DNA of 64,000 bases from Bacillus paralicheniformis (GTDB lineage Bacteria > Bacillota > Bacilli > Bacillales > Bacillaceae): positions 434,001 through 498,000 of the forward strand of contig NZ_LBMN02000004.1 in NCBI RefSeq assembly GCF_001042485.2. Direction: 5' to 3'. Numbering within the stretch: the first letter of the stretch is position 1; each line of letters begins with the position of its first letter. Positions 8,568 to 23,500 of this stretch are shown here, piece by piece. The translations under genes and the position numbers were made by a program. The notes beneath the pieces are model-generated. The model ran no database searches and had not been told where the DNA came from. It saw only the letters and a program-made list of their open reading frames with translations.

Positions 8568-9128
8568 ATGAATGTTGATGTGTTAATAGGCGAAATCCTG
8601 ACGCTCTCGATCATGGCTTTTGCACTCGGCATGGATGCCTTTTCAGTCGGTCTTGGAATGGGAATGGCCAAGCTGAAAAGGAACCAAATCTTTCAAATCG
8701 GCGTCATTATTGGATTGTTCCATGTCATCATGCCGCTTGGCGGTATGATTGCGGGACAGTTTCTTTCGGGCGCGCTTGGTGCGCTTGCGGGGTATCTTGG
8801 AGGAGCGCTTTTATTGGTGCTGGGCATTCAGATGATTGCCGCATCTTTTAATAAAAGCGGGGAGCAGATCATCTCTCCGCACGGCTTCGGCTTATTCATT
8901 TTTGCCGTCGGCGTCAGCCTCGACAGCTTTTCAGTCGGTCTCAGCCTCGGCCTCTACGGGACGAAACCGCTATTAACGATCTTTTTGTTCGGTTTGTTCA
9001 GCATGGTGTTAACTTGGGCGGGTCTGCTGCTTGGAAAAAAGGTTCAAACGTGGCTTGGAGCTTACAGCGAAGCGCTCGGAGGAGCCATCCTACTGAGCTT
9101 CGGCCTGAAGCTTTTGCTGCCCATTTAA
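8568..9128 (+). CDS. mntP: Manganese efflux pump MntP
   Basis: Six-helix membrane exporter that removes excess Mn(II), 186 residues. It shows the duplicated MntP signature with acidic residues in helices 1 and 4: [12 protein letters not shown] and [14 protein letters not shown]. The ATG at 8568 follows AAGGGGG. It corresponds to B. subtilis ywlD and lies 74 bp after ywlC. That gap is too short for a yybP-ykoY manganese riboswitch, so control is presumably through the upstream promoter. Confidence 0.88.
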   Translation: MNVDVLIGEILTLSIMAFALGMDAFSVGLGMGMAKLKRNQIFQIGVIIGLFHVIMPLGGMIAGQFLSGALGALAGYLGGALLLVLGIQMIAASFNKSGEQIISPHGFGLFIFAVGVSLDSFSVGLSLGLYGTKPLLTIFLFGLFSMVLTWAGLLLGKKVQTWLGAYSEALGGAILLSFGLKLLLPI

Positions 9129-9180
9129 TTGAAAGAGGAGAAAATCTTTTTCCCACTTTGCATAACATAATGAAACTTAG

Positions 9181-9210
9181 AAAAAGAGGGGAGAGATCCT
9201 CTCTTTTTTG
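9181..9210 (+). terminator. mntP terminator
   Basis: AGAGG/CCTCT-type stem with purine/pyrimidine symmetry followed by TTTTTT, about 55 bp after mntP. Confidence 0.7.
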
Positions 9211-9278
9211 ATTTCTGGAGCGGATTTTATTATTTTCCGGCTGAATCCTTTATAATATGAACAAAGGAGTGAACAGGA

Positions 9279-9734
9279 TTGAACATACTATTTGTCTGTA
9301 CTGGAAATACGTGCCGCAGCCCGATGGCGGAAGCGCTTTTTAAATCTGCGGCTGCCGAAAAAAAACTGGATGTCTCCGTCAAATCTGCCGGGTTGTTTGC
9401 TCCTGAAAACGGAAAAGCTTCTTTATATGCAGTCGAAGCGCTTTTTGAAAAAAACATCGCTCTGAATCATACATCTTCACAGCTTTCCGAGGAGAAGGTT
9501 GAATGGGCGGATCTCGTGTTGACGATGACGGAGCAGCACAAACAGGTGGCAGTACATGAATTTTCAAAGAGCCGAGATAAAATCTATACGCTGAAAGAGT
9601 ATGTCAAAGGAGAAAGCGGGGACATCATTGACCCGTTCGGCGGATCTCTCAGCGACTATCAAAAAACGAGAGATGAGCTGGAGCAGCTGCTGAAAAAATT
9701 GGCAGAAATGCTGGCGGGAAAATCTCGGGAATAG
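9279..9734 (+). CDS. ywlE: Protein-arginine phosphatase YwlE
   Basis: Low-molecular-weight tyrosine-phosphatase fold enzyme that removes phosphate from arginine and so opposes the McsB kinase that tags proteins for ClpCP. The signature CTGNTCRS (P-loop cysteine 7, arginine 13) is at residues 7-14. Threonine after GN is the arginine-phosphatase hallmark. The general acid aspartate lies in IDPFGGS near residue 118. The start is TTG at 9279 after AAAGGAG, and a TATAAT lies at 9251-9256. Confidence 0.9.
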   Translation: MNILFVCTGNTCRSPMAEALFKSAAAEKKLDVSVKSAGLFAPENGKASLYAVEALFEKNIALNHTSSQLSEEKVEWADLVLTMTEQHKQVAVHEFSKSRDKIYTLKEYVKGESGDIIDPFGGSLSDYQKTRDELEQLLKKLAEMLAGKSRE

Positions 9735-9748
9735 AAGCTAAGGAGCGT

Positions 9749-9776
9749 TTGCAAATCGAGCGGCAGCGGGTACAAT
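9749..9776 (+). promoter_or_regulatory. Sigma-A-type promoter for rpiB-ywlG
   Basis: TTGCAA at 9749-9754, 16-bp spacer, TACAAT at 9771-9776, just downstream of ywlE and about 100 bp before rpiB. Confidence 0.6.
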
Positions 9777-9871
9777 AGACATGATCAATCAGAAATATAT
9801 AGCGGCTGTATACTGCTTAACGGTCTGCACGAGACTTTTGGCGGCACATCAAACGAGGAGGAGTCATTCCA

Positions 9872-10321
9872 ATGAAAGTAATCATTGCTTCAGATCACGG
9901 CGGAATCAATATCAGAAAAGAAATTATGGCATTGATGGATGAATTGAACATCGAATACGAAGATTACGGCTGCGAATGCGGTTCAGGATCTGTGGACTAC
10001 CCGGATTATGCGTTTCCGGTCGCGCAAAAAGTGGCGGACGGGGAAGCTGACAGAGGCATTTTAATATGCGGAACAGGAATCGGCATGAGCATTTCCGCCA
10101 ATAAAGTAAAAGGCATCCGCTGCGCCCTTGTCCACGACGTTTTCAGCGCGAAAATGACAAGAGAGCACAATGACACGAATGTTCTTGCGATGGGTGAACG
10201 GGTGATCGGCCCTGGTTTAGCGAGAGAGATTGCAAAGGTTTGGCTTACGACTGAGTTTTCAGCCGGGCGGCACGCTGTCCGCATCGGAAAAATCGCCGAT
10301 TATGAAGACAAGCATGAATAA
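9872..10321 (+). CDS. rpiB: Ribose-5-phosphate isomerase B
   Basis: RpiB/LacAB-family isomerase (B. subtilis ywlF) interconverting ribose-5-phosphate and ribulose-5-phosphate, 149 residues. Visible motifs are the N-terminal IIASDHGG (residues 4-11), the active-site cysteine in GILICGTGIGMSI near residue 70, and the phosphate-binding AREHNDTNVL-like segment TREHNDTNVLAMG. The ATG at 9872 follows GAGGAG. It is cotranscribed with ywlG. Confidence 0.9.
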   Translation: MKVIIASDHGGINIRKEIMALMDELNIEYEDYGCECGSGSVDYPDYAFPVAQKVADGEADRGILICGTGIGMSISANKVKGIRCALVHDVFSAKMTREHNDTNVLAMGERVIGPGLAREIAKVWLTTEFSAGRHAVRIGKIADYEDKHE

Positions 10322-10336
10322 AGGGTGTCGTCAATC

Positions 10337-10879
10337 ATGAAGAATCTCGAACAAACATGGCGTTCTATATTAGATGAATTTCATCAGCAGGCAAATTTAC
10401 GCGACGGCCACATCGTCGTCATCGGATGCAGCACAAGCGAGGTGGCCGGAAGGCGAATCGGCACTTCGGGAAGCGGACAAATCGCTGAAGCGGTCTACAA
10501 AGGCTTAGAAGAGCTCAGGGATCAAACAGGAGTCGCCCTTGCTTTTCAATGCTGCGAGCATTTAAACAGGGCGTTGGTTGTCGAGGAAGAAACGGCGAAA
10601 GCATACCGTCTTCCCGTTGTTTTTGCTGTTCCTGTTCCGAAAGCGGGGGGTTCCATGGCTTCATATGCCTATCAACATATGAAGGCTCCTGTCCTTGTTG
10701 AACAAATAGAGGCCGATGCGGGGGTCGACATCGGCGACACGTTTATAGGGATGCATTTAAAGCCTGTGGCCGTTCCTGTCCGCGTCTCTCAAAAACAGCT
10801 GGGTGAAGCGCATGTGACGCTTGCGCGGACAAGGCCGAAGCTGATTGGAGGCGTTCGCGCCGTCTATGAAGCGGAGTAG
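10337..10879 (+). CDS. ywlG: UPF0340 family protein YwlG
   Basis: Conserved protein of unknown function, 180 residues, with the family signature [16 protein letters not shown] near residue 30 and [14 protein letters not shown] near residue 75. The ATG at 10337 is chosen over GTG 10325 because the latter overlaps the ribosome-binding site. It follows rpiB by 15 bp. A short AGCC/GGCT hairpin with a T run at 10901-10919 probably ends the transcript. Confidence 0.8.
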   Translation: MKNLEQTWRSILDEFHQQANLRDGHIVVIGCSTSEVAGRRIGTSGSGQIAEAVYKGLEELRDQTGVALAFQCCEHLNRALVVEEETAKAYRLPVVFAVPVPKAGGSMASYAYQHMKAPVLVEQIEADAGVDIGDTFIGMHLKPVAVPVRVSQKQLGEAHVTLARTRPKLIGGVRAVYEAE

Positions 10880-10948
10880 CGGAAGAAGCGGGGGGGAAGA
10901 GCCGGACAGGCTTTTTTTCTTTATTAAAATAATTTTTTGAACAAATGA

Positions 10949-10993
10949 TATGTCGAACTATATGATTTGTCTATTCGTTTAATATTCGGTTTT
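10949..10993. promoter_or_regulatory. Candidate PurR operator (paired PurBoxes)
   Basis: TATGTCGAACTAT (10949-10961) and, inverted, AATATTCGGTTTT (10981-10993). The inverted box read on the minus strand, AAAACCGAATATT, matches the PurBox AWWWCCGAACWWT at 12 of 13 positions; the other matches at about 10. Spacing is 19 bp, slightly longer than the usual 16-17. glyA is a PurR target in B. subtilis, which supports the call. Confidence 0.55.
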
Positions 10994-11028
10994 TCCAATA
11001 ATAAAAAACGATTTTTAAAAATAATCTC

Positions 11029-11057
11029 TTACATTTGCATGAAAAACCGTGTACAAT
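11029..11057 (+). promoter_or_regulatory. glyA promoter
   Basis: TTACAT at 11029-11034, 17-bp spacer, TACAAT at 11052-11057, a sigma-A-type promoter 50 bp before glyA and downstream of the candidate PurR operator. Confidence 0.65.
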
Positions 11058-11106
11058 GAGATGGTATAATTAACGAAATGGAAACAGATAGGAGAGGATC
11101 TCGCTG

Positions 11107-12354
11107 ATGAAACATTTACCTGCGCAAGATGAACAAGTTTTTAGCGCCATTCAAGATGAGCGGAAACGTCAACAGTCGAAGATTGAGCTGATCGCTTCTG
11201 AAAACTTTGTAAGCGAAGCGGTTATGGAAGCTCAAGGCTCGGTTTTAACAAATAAATATGCGGAAGGATATCCTGGTAAACGCTACTACGGCGGATGTGA
11301 GCATGTAGATGTCGCAGAGGATATCGCGCGCGACCGCGCCAAGCAGATTTTCGGCGCCGAGCACGTCAACGTTCAGCCGCATTCCGGCGCACAAGCGAAC
11401 ATGGCGGTATACTTCACGATTTTAGAGCACGGTGACACCGTATTGGGAATGAACCTTGCTCACGGCGGACATTTAACGCACGGCAGCCCTGTCAACTTCA
11501 GCGGTGTTCAGTACAATTTCGTTGAATACGGTGTTGATAAAGAGACGCAGTATATTGACTACGAAGATGTACGTGAAAAAGCGCTTAAACATAAGCCTAA
11601 GCTGATCGTGGCCGGGGCAAGCGCGTATCCGCGCACCATCGATTTTAAAAAGTTCCGCGAAATCGCTGATGAAGTCGGAGCCTATGTGATGGTAGACATG
11701 GCGCATATCGCCGGACTTGTAGCAGCAGGTCTTCACCCGAATCCTGTTCCTTACTCTGACTTTGTGACGACGACAACTCATAAAACGCTTCGCGGACCGC
11801 GCGGCGGCATGATTCTTTGCCGTGAAGAGTTTGCAAAGCAAATCGACAAGTCGATCTTCCCTGGAATTCAAGGCGGACCGTTAATGCACGTGATCGCTGC
11901 AAAGGCTGTTTCCTTTGGCGAAGCTTTAAAAGACGAATTCAAAACATACGCCCAAAATGTCATCAATAATGCGAAGCACTTGGCTGAAACATTGAAAAAA
12001 GAGGGCATCGAGCTCGTATCAGGCGGAACGGATAACCATCTTGTGCTGGTCGACCTGCGCTCTCTCGGCATGACCGGAAAAGTGGCTGAAAATGTTCTTG
12101 ATGAAGTCGGCATCACCGTCAACAAAAACGCGATTCCTTATGATCCTGAAAAACCTTTCGTAACGAGCGGAATCCGCGTAGGTACAGCAGCCGTGACAAG
12201 CCGCGGCTTTGATCTGGAAGCGATCGAAGAAGTGGGAGCGATCATCGCGCTTGCCCTTAAAAACCATGAAGACGAAGCGAAGCTGGAAGAAGCAAAACAG
12301 CGCGTAGAAGCGCTGACAAGCAAATACCCGTTATATACCGGGCTTGATTACTAA
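11107..12354 (+). CDS. glyA: Serine hydroxymethyltransferase
   Basis: PLP enzyme converting serine and tetrahydrofolate to glycine and 5,10-methylene-tetrahydrofolate, the main one-carbon source for purine and thymidylate synthesis. The 415-residue protein carries [15 protein letters not shown] (residues 51-65) and the PLP-lysine motif [14 protein letters not shown] near residue 226. The ATG at 11107 follows GGAGAGGATC. The gene has its own promoter and terminator, and probable PurR control. Confidence 0.96.
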   Translation: MKHLPAQDEQVFSAIQDERKRQQSKIELIASENFVSEAVMEAQGSVLTNKYAEGYPGKRYYGGCEHVDVAEDIARDRAKQIFGAEHVNVQPHSGAQANMAVYFTILEHGDTVLGMNLAHGGHLTHGSPVNFSGVQYNFVEYGVDKETQYIDYEDVREKALKHKPKLIVAGASAYPRTIDFKKFREIADEVGAYVMVDMAHIAGLVAAGLHPNPVPYSDFVTTTTHKTLRGPRGGMILCREEFAKQIDKSIFPGIQGGPLMHVIAAKAVSFGEALKDEFKTYAQNVINNAKHLAETLKKEGIELVSGGTDNHLVLVDLRSLGMTGKVAENVLDEVGITVNKNAIPYDPEKPFVTSGIRVGTAAVTSRGFDLEAIEEVGAIIALALKNHEDEAKLEEAKQRVEALTSKYPLYTGLDY

Positions 12355-12363
12355 GATATTTGT

Positions 12364-12390
12364 GCCGCTCCCAAAAGGGGCGGCTTTTTT
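12364..12390 (+). terminator. glyA terminator
   Basis: GCCGCTCC (12364-12371) pairs with GGGGCGGC (12377-12384), followed by TTTTTT. Confidence 0.9.
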
Positions 12391-12414
12391 CATAAAATTG
12401 TCTCCTGATTTTTG

Positions 12415-12443
12415 TTGAAACAAGCTGTTTTTTTATGTAGAAT
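12415..12443 (+). promoter_or_regulatory. upp promoter
   Basis: TTGAAA at 12415-12420, 17-bp spacer, TAGAAT at 12438-12443; the upp start is 38 bp further on, leaving a short leader. Confidence 0.7.
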
Positions 12444-12481
12444 CAATAGAAGTGTGTGAAAAAAAGGAGCTGAAAACGGAT

Positions 12482-13111
12482 ATGGGAAAGGTATATGTGT
12501 TTGACCACCCTCTTATACAGCATAAGCTTACATACATCCGGGATGTAGAGACCGGAACAAAAGAATTCAGAGAGCTTGTTGATGAGGTTGCAACGCTGAT
12601 GGCATTTGAGATTACGCGGGACCTGCCGCTGGAGGAAGTGAATGTAGAAACTCCTGTGCAAATGGCAAAGTCAAACGTCATCGCCGGAAAAAAACTCGGG
12701 GTTGTTCCGATTCTAAGAGCGGGACTGGGAATGGTAGACGGAATTTTGAAGCTGATTCCCGCTGCAAAAGTCGGACATGTCGGGCTTTACCGTGATCCTG
12801 AAACATTGAAGCCTGTTGAATATTATGTCAAGCTTCCATCCGATGTTGAAGAACGCGAATTCATCGTCGTCGATCCGATGCTGGCTACCGGAGGTTCGGC
12901 GGTAGAGGCACTGAACAGCTTGAAGAAACGCGGCGCAAAAAATATCCGTTTTATGTGTCTGATCGCTGCTCCGGAAGGTGTAGACGAAGTTCAGAAGCAT
13001 CATCCTGATGTTGACATTTACATTGCCGCTTTGGATGAGAAACTAAATGAAAAAGGATATATCGTTCCCGGATTGGGCGACGCCGGAGACCGCATGTTCG
13101 GAACGAAATAA
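12482..13111 (+). CDS. upp: Uracil phosphoribosyltransferase
   Basis: Pyrimidine salvage enzyme converting uracil and PRPP to UMP, 209 residues, the exact usual length. The PRPP-binding motif [12 protein letters not shown] is near residue 130, and the uracil-binding C-terminal segment [12 protein letters not shown] is near residue 194. The ATG at 12482 follows AAAAAGGAG; the longer frame from 12452 has no ribosome-binding site and would overlap the promoter. Confidence 0.96.
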   Translation: MGKVYVFDHPLIQHKLTYIRDVETGTKEFRELVDEVATLMAFEITRDLPLEEVNVETPVQMAKSNVIAGKKLGVVPILRAGLGMVDGILKLIPAAKVGHVGLYRDPETLKPVEYYVKLPSDVEEREFIVVDPMLATGGSAVEALNSLKKRGAKNIRFMCLIAAPEGVDEVQKHHPDVDIYIAALDEKLNEKGYIVPGLGDAGDRMFGTK

Positions 13112-13115
13112 TGTA

Positions 13116-13147
13116 AGAAAATCCTGAAAAAGGGTTTTCTTTTTTTG
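13116..13147 (+). terminator. upp terminator
   Basis: AGAAAATCC / GGGTTTTCT hairpin followed by TTTTTTT. Confidence 0.75.
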
Positions 13148-13252
13148 TGTTTTATACCATAATTAAACATGTGTGCGTCTTAAATGGGGCGAATTTGTGA
13201 ACATTTTGTGAGAGACGCTGTGATTATGAATAGTTTTTTAACTTTAAACAGA

Positions 13253-13281
13253 TTGACACCTCAGGGGGGCTATTGTATGCT
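13253..13281 (+). promoter_or_regulatory. atp operon promoter
   Basis: Consensus -35 TTGACA (13253-13258), 17-bp spacer, and TATGCT (13276-13281). It is the only strong promoter seen ahead of the nine-gene ATP synthase operon. Confidence 0.85.
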
Positions 13282-13511
13282 AAAATAGGCTATTATGATA
13301 AGGTTTTCATAGCGGTTATCATAATGACCAGTCCTCTGTTAAAATCCTTTGAAAACCCCATATTTGCAGGCGACAGACAGATCACCGGCCCGAGAATTTT
13401 CGGAGTGTGTGAAGTCTTGAACAGAACACTACGTTCTGTAAAATGGTCAGACCGCCTAGTTTACCGTAATCGTAAGATAGATTTAAAATTTTCACATCAG
13501 GAGCGTATTTG
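13282..13511 (+). other. atp operon 5' leader
   Basis: About 230 nt between the promoter and atpI. Small open frames here have no ribosome-binding site and no recognisable similarity. A small CCGA/TCGG hairpin lies near 13391-13402. I see no known riboswitch. Confidence 0.5.
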
Positions 13512-14634
<1,123 letters not shown>

Positions 14635-14668
14635 AAACAAGACATATCCGAAAAGGATAACAATTTAA

Positions 14669-14896
<228 letters not shown>

Positions 14897-14915
14897 AAAC
14901 TTATATAACTAGTAA

Positions 14916-14950
14916 AATGGCGAAGATCACTGCAAGAGGCCTTCGCCATT
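14916..14950 (+). other. atpE-atpF intercistronic stem-loop
   Basis: AATGGCGAAG (14916-14925) and CTTCGCCATT (14941-14950) form a perfect 10-bp stem with a 15-nt loop. No T run follows, so it is more likely an mRNA-stabilising or processing structure than a terminator. A second small hairpin, CCTCTT/AAGAGG, lies at 14994-15010. Together they fill an unusually long (174 bp) gap in the operon. Confidence 0.65.
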
Positions 14951-15070
14951 GCTTTATGGTTGCTTGAACTGTCATAACGGCCGGAAGAAACAACCTCTTG
15001 AAAAAAGAGGGAGAACATTTTTTCGATGGCCTCGGAGAGATAATCTGCAAGAAGGGAGTTGCCGTATTCG

Positions 15071-15589
15071 ATGTCTTTTTTACCACAGGTTATGGGTGCA
15101 GGAGTAGGGTTTAATGCCGGAACTATGCTGTTCCAGCTTGTTGCCATGCTGATTTTGTTAGCGCTCTTGAAGAAATACGCTTTAGGGCCGCTATTAAATA
15201 TAATGAAAGAGCGTGAAGACTACATTACCGGAGAGATTTCCTCTGCCGAGAAAAAGAATGAAGAAGCGAAGAAGCTCATTGAAGAGCAGCAGGCGCTTTT
15301 GAAAGAAGCGCGTGAAGAATCCCATTCTCTGATTGAAAACGCGAAAAAACTGGGAGAACAGCAAAAGGATGAAATCATCAAGGCTGCGCGCCAGGAAGCA
15401 GAACGCATGAAAGAATCAGCCAGAAGCGAGATCGTCAAAGAAAGAGACCAGGCTGTCAGCGCGCTGCGTGAGCAGGTTGCATCACTGTCTGTGATGATCG
15501 CTTCGAAAGTGATCGAAAAAGAGCTTGACGAACAAGCCCAGGAAAAATTGATCCAAGACTATCTTAAAGAAGTGGGAGAAAGCCGATGA
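15071..15589 (+). CDS. atpF: ATP synthase Fo subunit b
   Basis: Peripheral stalk subunit of 172 residues: one N-terminal membrane helix (residues 15-35, MLFQLVAMLILLALLKKYALG) and a long charged coiled coil to the C-terminus that clamps subunit delta. The ATG at 15071 is chosen; TTG 15059 abuts the GGGAG ribosome-binding site. Its end overlaps atpH by 4 bp. Confidence 0.94.
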   Translation: MSFLPQVMGAGVGFNAGTMLFQLVAMLILLALLKKYALGPLLNIMKEREDYITGEISSAEKKNEEAKKLIEEQQALLKEAREESHSLIENAKKLGEQQKDEIIKAARQEAERMKESARSEIVKERDQAVSALREQVASLSVMIASKVIEKELDEQAQEKLIQDYLKEVGESR

Positions 15590-16140
15590 GCCAATCAGCT
15601 GTCTCCAAACGCTACGCAGCCGCTTTGTTTGACATTGCCCTTGAATCCAAGAAGGTCAATGAAATAGAAGAAGAGCTGACCGTCGTTAAGAAGATATTTA
15701 TTGATCATAAAGACCTCAATGCCGTTCTGAGTCATCCTAAAGTGCCCGCTGAAAAGAAAAAGCAGATTTTAAAAGACTCGTTCGGATCTGTTTCGACTGC
15801 AGTCTTACATACGCTTTATCTTCTCGTTGACCGCAGCCGCACGTCAATCGTCCCGGATCTCGCGGACGATTATGTTAAAATGGCGAACCGGTTCCGCGGG
15901 ACGGAAGACGCGATCGTATACTCTGTAAAACCGCTCAGTGAAGAGGAAATTTCCTCTTTTTCTCAAGTGTTTGCAAAAGAAGCAGGCGCCGCTTCACTGC
16001 GCGTCAGAAACGAAGTGAATCCGGATCTGATCGGCGGAGTAAAAATCCGCATCGGGAACCGTATTTATGACGGCAGTGTAAGAGGAAAGCTTGACCGGAT
16101 AGAACGTCAATTAGCAGGCGAAAATCGAAAGAAGGGGTGA
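15586..16140 (+). CDS. atpH: ATP synthase F1 subunit delta
   Basis: Links the alpha3-beta3 head to the b stalk. It has 184 residues, with the helical N-terminal bundle (SKRYAAALFDIA) and the C-terminal conserved NPDLIGGVKIRIGNRIYDGSV motif of the OSCP/delta family. It starts at an ATGA overlap with atpF, implying translational coupling. Confidence 0.95.
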   Translation: MSQSAVSKRYAAALFDIALESKKVNEIEEELTVVKKIFIDHKDLNAVLSHPKVPAEKKKQILKDSFGSVSTAVLHTLYLLVDRSRTSIVPDLADDYVKMANRFRGTEDAIVYSVKPLSEEEISSFSQVFAKEAGAASLRVRNEVNPDLIGGVKIRIGNRIYDGSVRGKLDRIERQLAGENRKKG

Positions 16141-16147
16141 AACCTAA

Positions 16148-17656
<1,509 letters not shown>

Positions 17657-17667
17657 ACATTTGAAGT

Positions 17668-17690
17668 GAGAAAAAGATCTTCTTTTTCTC
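17668..17690 (+). other. atpA-atpG intercistronic inverted repeat
   Basis: GAGAAAAAGA (17668-17677) and TCTTTTTCTC (17681-17690) are perfect inverted repeats with a 3-nt loop, followed by TCTTTTTCAC. It could act as a weak terminator or a processing site that adjusts the alpha to gamma ratio. Confidence 0.6.
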
Positions 17691-17738
17691 TCTTTTTCAC
17701 GTAAATTCGGAGTGAATTTGAAAACAAAAAGGTGGTGA

Positions 17739-20046
<2,308 letters not shown>

Positions 20047-20057
20047 TCTGGTCCTAG

Positions 20058-20465
<408 letters not shown>

Positions 20466-20475
20466 AGATGAGGAT

Positions 20476-20510
20476 CCTTCCCATATTAAGGATGGGAAGG
20501 GTTCTTTTAT
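20476..20510 (+). terminator. atp operon terminator
   Basis: CCTTCCCAT (20476-20484) pairs with ATGGGAAGG (20492-20500), followed by GTTCTTTTAT. Confidence 0.85.
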
Positions 20511-20847
20511 ATTCATGATTAAACAGAATTGAAAATGTTGAAAAAAGTTCACAAATTGTTCGCCTTTTTAGTTTGAATCTATCTATAATACAAAATAGTA
20601 AGCTATGTTCTCTTCCGCCAGAAAGAGGATGTAAGACATTCAAGCAAACTCCTCAACATTGGCCTCAGGCAACAGAGGATCACTCCATCTATGGGAAAAA
20701 GTTCTATCCATGAACGTCTTAACATGAAACATCAAAACTGTTAAAATGACTTGAAATGACCGGCATTATTCCTTTATCCCACAGCAGAAGAGACTAGGCA
20801 GGCCGGAGCCACCAAACCGGCTGGAACGTAAGGAGGCGTCATCAATA
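20511..20847 (+). other. Intergenic region before ywmA
   Basis: No gene seen in 337 bp. TATAAT at 20584-20589 lacks a good -35. A GCCGG/CCGGC hairpin lies near 20802-20821, close to the ywmA ribosome-binding site. Confidence 0.4.
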
Positions 20848-21081
20848 ATGGAAGAGATCGGACAACAGGCTGCTGTCAGTATCATCGTTCATCTTTTTTT
20901 TATTGCATTGACTTGGTGGGCTCTTCTGGCGGTCAATATTGATCCGCTTATCAGGAAAGGAAAAGTCATTCAGGCGAGGGTGTTAATGATCATCATTACA
21001 ATCGCCGTCGGCTCCACCGTCAGCAATTTTTTCCTGGACTATCTTTATTATTCCAGACAGCTTCAAAATTTATTTTCATGA
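20848..21081 (+). CDS. ywmA: DUF1146 membrane protein YwmA
   Basis: Small integral membrane protein of 77 residues with two hydrophobic segments (residues 9-31 and 46-66). Family and position downstream of atpC match B. subtilis ywmA. ATG at 20848 after GTAAGGAGGCG. Function unknown. Confidence 0.8.
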   Translation: MEEIGQQAAVSIIVHLFFIALTWWALLAVNIDPLIRKGKVIQARVLMIIITIAVGSTVSNFFLDYLYYSRQLQNLFS

Positions 21082-21217
21082 TTGAGTAAAAGAATTTTTG
21101 GGAATGGACAAATGTGGGTAACGCCGCATTCCGCAAAATCACCGGGGGACCTTGTTTTTCCACGTATGCTTTTCCTACGATCCGTCAACAATGGAGAGTA
21201 GGAGAGGATGATGCGGA

Positions 21218-21961
21218 ATGAAGACAAAACAAACGGTTAATGCCCTCATTTTTATTGTGGTTTTATTTTTAATTGTTCATGTCTTTCAATCGCTTGAAGC
21301 AGCGGGCAATACGCCGCTGGAACAGCTGGCGGAAGGTTTGAGCCGCCATGATGTCGAGCTTGAAGAATGGACCCTGCACACAAAAAAGCAGCTTACCCTA
21401 AGTGAAAAAGATTTTTTTGCAAAACTGAAACATTTCAAGAAACAGCATCGACAATATCAATGGACTATAACGCGGGAAGACGATGATACAGTTAAAGCAA
21501 CAGGTGTTTTTCAGGACAAAAAAAATCACATCAATTCCAAAATACATTTGGTATCCACCCACAAAAACCAGAGACTTGTTTCGTATTTATTGTATGAGCA
21601 AAAAGGCGCGGGACCACGGGAAAACTGGAATACTACATATAAGCAGTTTGAACGGGATGCATTCGACATAATGCGAGAAAAGACCGCAATTTTTACTTGT
21701 CTAAAGGGCCATTTAAATGGTATGATGAATGTTGTTTTGCAAAAAAAAGCAAATGAACTAGTACATGAATTTGATGCAAAGTCAGTTGAAGATTTAATCG
21801 AACCAAATTTCGTTTCTATTTCTGCTTACACTAACGAGTGGAAAGAATCCATCAAGACAGAAAAACACCGTATGAATCTGCAAGTCTCGCTTAGAAATGC
21901 GGGAATGGGCGAAAAACTTACCGTCACGGTTGGCACACCAATCGTCACGACTGAATATTAA
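21218..21961 (+). CDS. ywmB: YwmB family TATA-box-binding-like protein
   Basis: Conserved Bacillus protein of 247 residues with an N-terminal signal or membrane anchor (residues 8-26, NALIFIVVLFLIVHVFQSL) and an extracytoplasmic domain of the YwmB fold, which resembles a TATA-binding protein by structure only. It sits 32 bp before murAA, so it may share its transcript. Role unknown. Confidence 0.8.
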   Translation: MKTKQTVNALIFIVVLFLIVHVFQSLEAAGNTPLEQLAEGLSRHDVELEEWTLHTKKQLTLSEKDFFAKLKHFKKQHRQYQWTITREDDDTVKATGVFQDKKNHINSKIHLVSTHKNQRLVSYLLYEQKGAGPRENWNTTYKQFERDAFDIMREKTAIFTCLKGHLNGMMNVVLQKKANELVHEFDAKSVEDLIEPNFVSISAYTNEWKESIKTEKHRMNLQVSLRNAGMGEKLTVTVGTPIVTTEY

Positions 21962-21993
21962 TATAGAGAAATTGGGACGCGGAGGGGAATACC

Positions 21994-23304
21994 TTGGAAA
22001 AAATCATCGTCCGCGGCGGTCGAAAGTTAAACGGCACAGTCAAAGTTGAAGGAGCAAAAAATGCCGTTTTACCAGTTATCGCTGCATCTTTATTAGCCAG
22101 TGAAGAAAAAAGCGTAATATGTGATGTGCCTACGCTCTCCGATGTATATACGATTAACGAAGTGTTACGTCATTTAGGCGCAAGTGTACATTTTGAAAAT
22201 AATACAGTAACGGTTGATGCATCTCGCACTTTGTCTACGGAAGCTCCGTTTGAATATGTTCGTAAAATGCGCGCATCTGTATTGGTGATGGGTCCGCTTC
22301 TTGCTCGCACAGGTCACTCGAGAGTGGCTTTGCCTGGAGGATGTGCAATCGGTTCAAGACCGATCGATCAGCATCTGAAAGGCTTTGAGGCAATGGGTGC
22401 AAAAATTAAAGTCGGAAACGGCTTTATTGAAGCGACTGTAGAAGGCCGCCTTCAAGGCGCAAAAATTTATCTTGATTTTCCTAGTGTCGGAGCAACTGAA
22501 AACCTGATTATGGCTGCAGCTTTGGCTGAGGGCACGACAACGCTCGAAAATGCTGCTAAAGAGCCTGAAATCGTTGATCTGGCTAACTATATCAATGCAA
22601 TGGGCGGTAAAATTCGGGGTGCCGGTACAGGCACCATTAAAATTGAAGGCGTTAAGGCGCTTCATGGTGCAAAACATACCATTATTCCTGACCGGATCGA
22701 GGCGGGTACGTTCATGGTTGCCGCTGCGATTACCGAAGGGAACGTACTGGTAAAGGGAGCGGTTCCTGAGCACTTAACATCTTTAATTGCGAAAATGGAA
22801 GAAATGGGCGTTCAAATCATGGAAGAAGGAGACGGTCTTCGGATCATCGGTCCTTCTGAATTGAAGCCTATTGATTTAAAAACAATGCCACATCCAGGTT
22901 TCCCGACTGATATGCAGTCTCAGATGATGGCTCTTTTGATGCGCGCAAATGGAACCAGCATGATCACAGAAACCGTCTTTGAGAACCGCTTCATGCATGC
23001 GGAAGAATTCCGCCGTATGAACGGAGATATTAAAATCGAAGGCCGTTCTGTCATTATTAATGGTCCTGTGCAGCTTCAAGGTGCTGAGGTGGCCGCAACG
23101 GATCTTCGCGCCGGCGCAGCTCTTATCCTTGCTGGCCTTGTCGCTGACGGTCATACGCGCGTAACCGAATTAAAACATTTAGACCGGGGATATGTCAACT
23201 TCCACCAAAAACTTGCCGGTATCGGTGCTGATATTGAGCGCGTTAACGATGAAGAAGCGGTTCATATTAAAAATAAAGAAGTTGTATCCGATTTAAACGC
23301 ATAA
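21994..23304 (+). CDS. murAA: UDP-N-acetylglucosamine 1-carboxyvinyltransferase MurAA
   Basis: First committed step of peptidoglycan synthesis, transferring enolpyruvate from PEP to UDP-GlcNAc. It has 436 residues. The catalytic, fosfomycin-sensitive cysteine lies in [14 protein letters not shown] near residue 117, with [12 protein letters not shown] near the N-terminus. Start is TTG at 21994 after GGAGGGG. The name follows B. subtilis synteny (the essential MurA copy before spoIID). Confidence 0.95.
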   Translation: MEKIIVRGGRKLNGTVKVEGAKNAVLPVIAASLLASEEKSVICDVPTLSDVYTINEVLRHLGASVHFENNTVTVDASRTLSTEAPFEYVRKMRASVLVMGPLLARTGHSRVALPGGCAIGSRPIDQHLKGFEAMGAKIKVGNGFIEATVEGRLQGAKIYLDFPSVGATENLIMAAALAEGTTTLENAAKEPEIVDLANYINAMGGKIRGAGTGTIKIEGVKALHGAKHTIIPDRIEAGTFMVAAAITEGNVLVKGAVPEHLTSLIAKMEEMGVQIMEEGDGLRIIGPSELKPIDLKTMPHPGFPTDMQSQMMALLMRANGTSMITETVFENRFMHAEEFRRMNGDIKIEGRSVIINGPVQLQGAEVAATDLRAGAALILAGLVADGHTRVTELKHLDRGYVNFHQKLAGIGADIERVNDEEAVHIKNKEVVSDLNA

Positions 23305-23313
23305 ATCAACGTG

Positions 23314-23345
23314 AAATCAGTATGTCATCCGGCATACTGATTTTT
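23314..23345 (+). terminator. murAA terminator
   Basis: AAATCAGTATG (23314-23324) pairs perfectly with CATACTGATTT (23333-23343), running into T residues. Confidence 0.9.
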
Positions 23346-23439
23346 ATGTTTCAAGTATTCTATATCAGTATGCCTCCCATATCTATCATTATGCACAAGA
23401 ATGGTTTTTAAAATACGCAGCCGCAGTTGAAAAGTACAG

Positions 23440-23468
23440 TCATATTAGCTTGTCCCCGCCCATAAAAT
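23440..23468 (+). promoter_or_regulatory. Sigma-E promoter of spoIID
   Basis: TCATATT at 23440-23446, 14-bp spacer, CATAAAAT at 23461-23468, close to the mother-cell consensus (ATATT / CATACAMT). spoIID is a known sigma-E gene. Confidence 0.85.
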
Positions 23469-23500
23469 GAAAGAGACAAAACAGAAATGGGGGCACTGAT

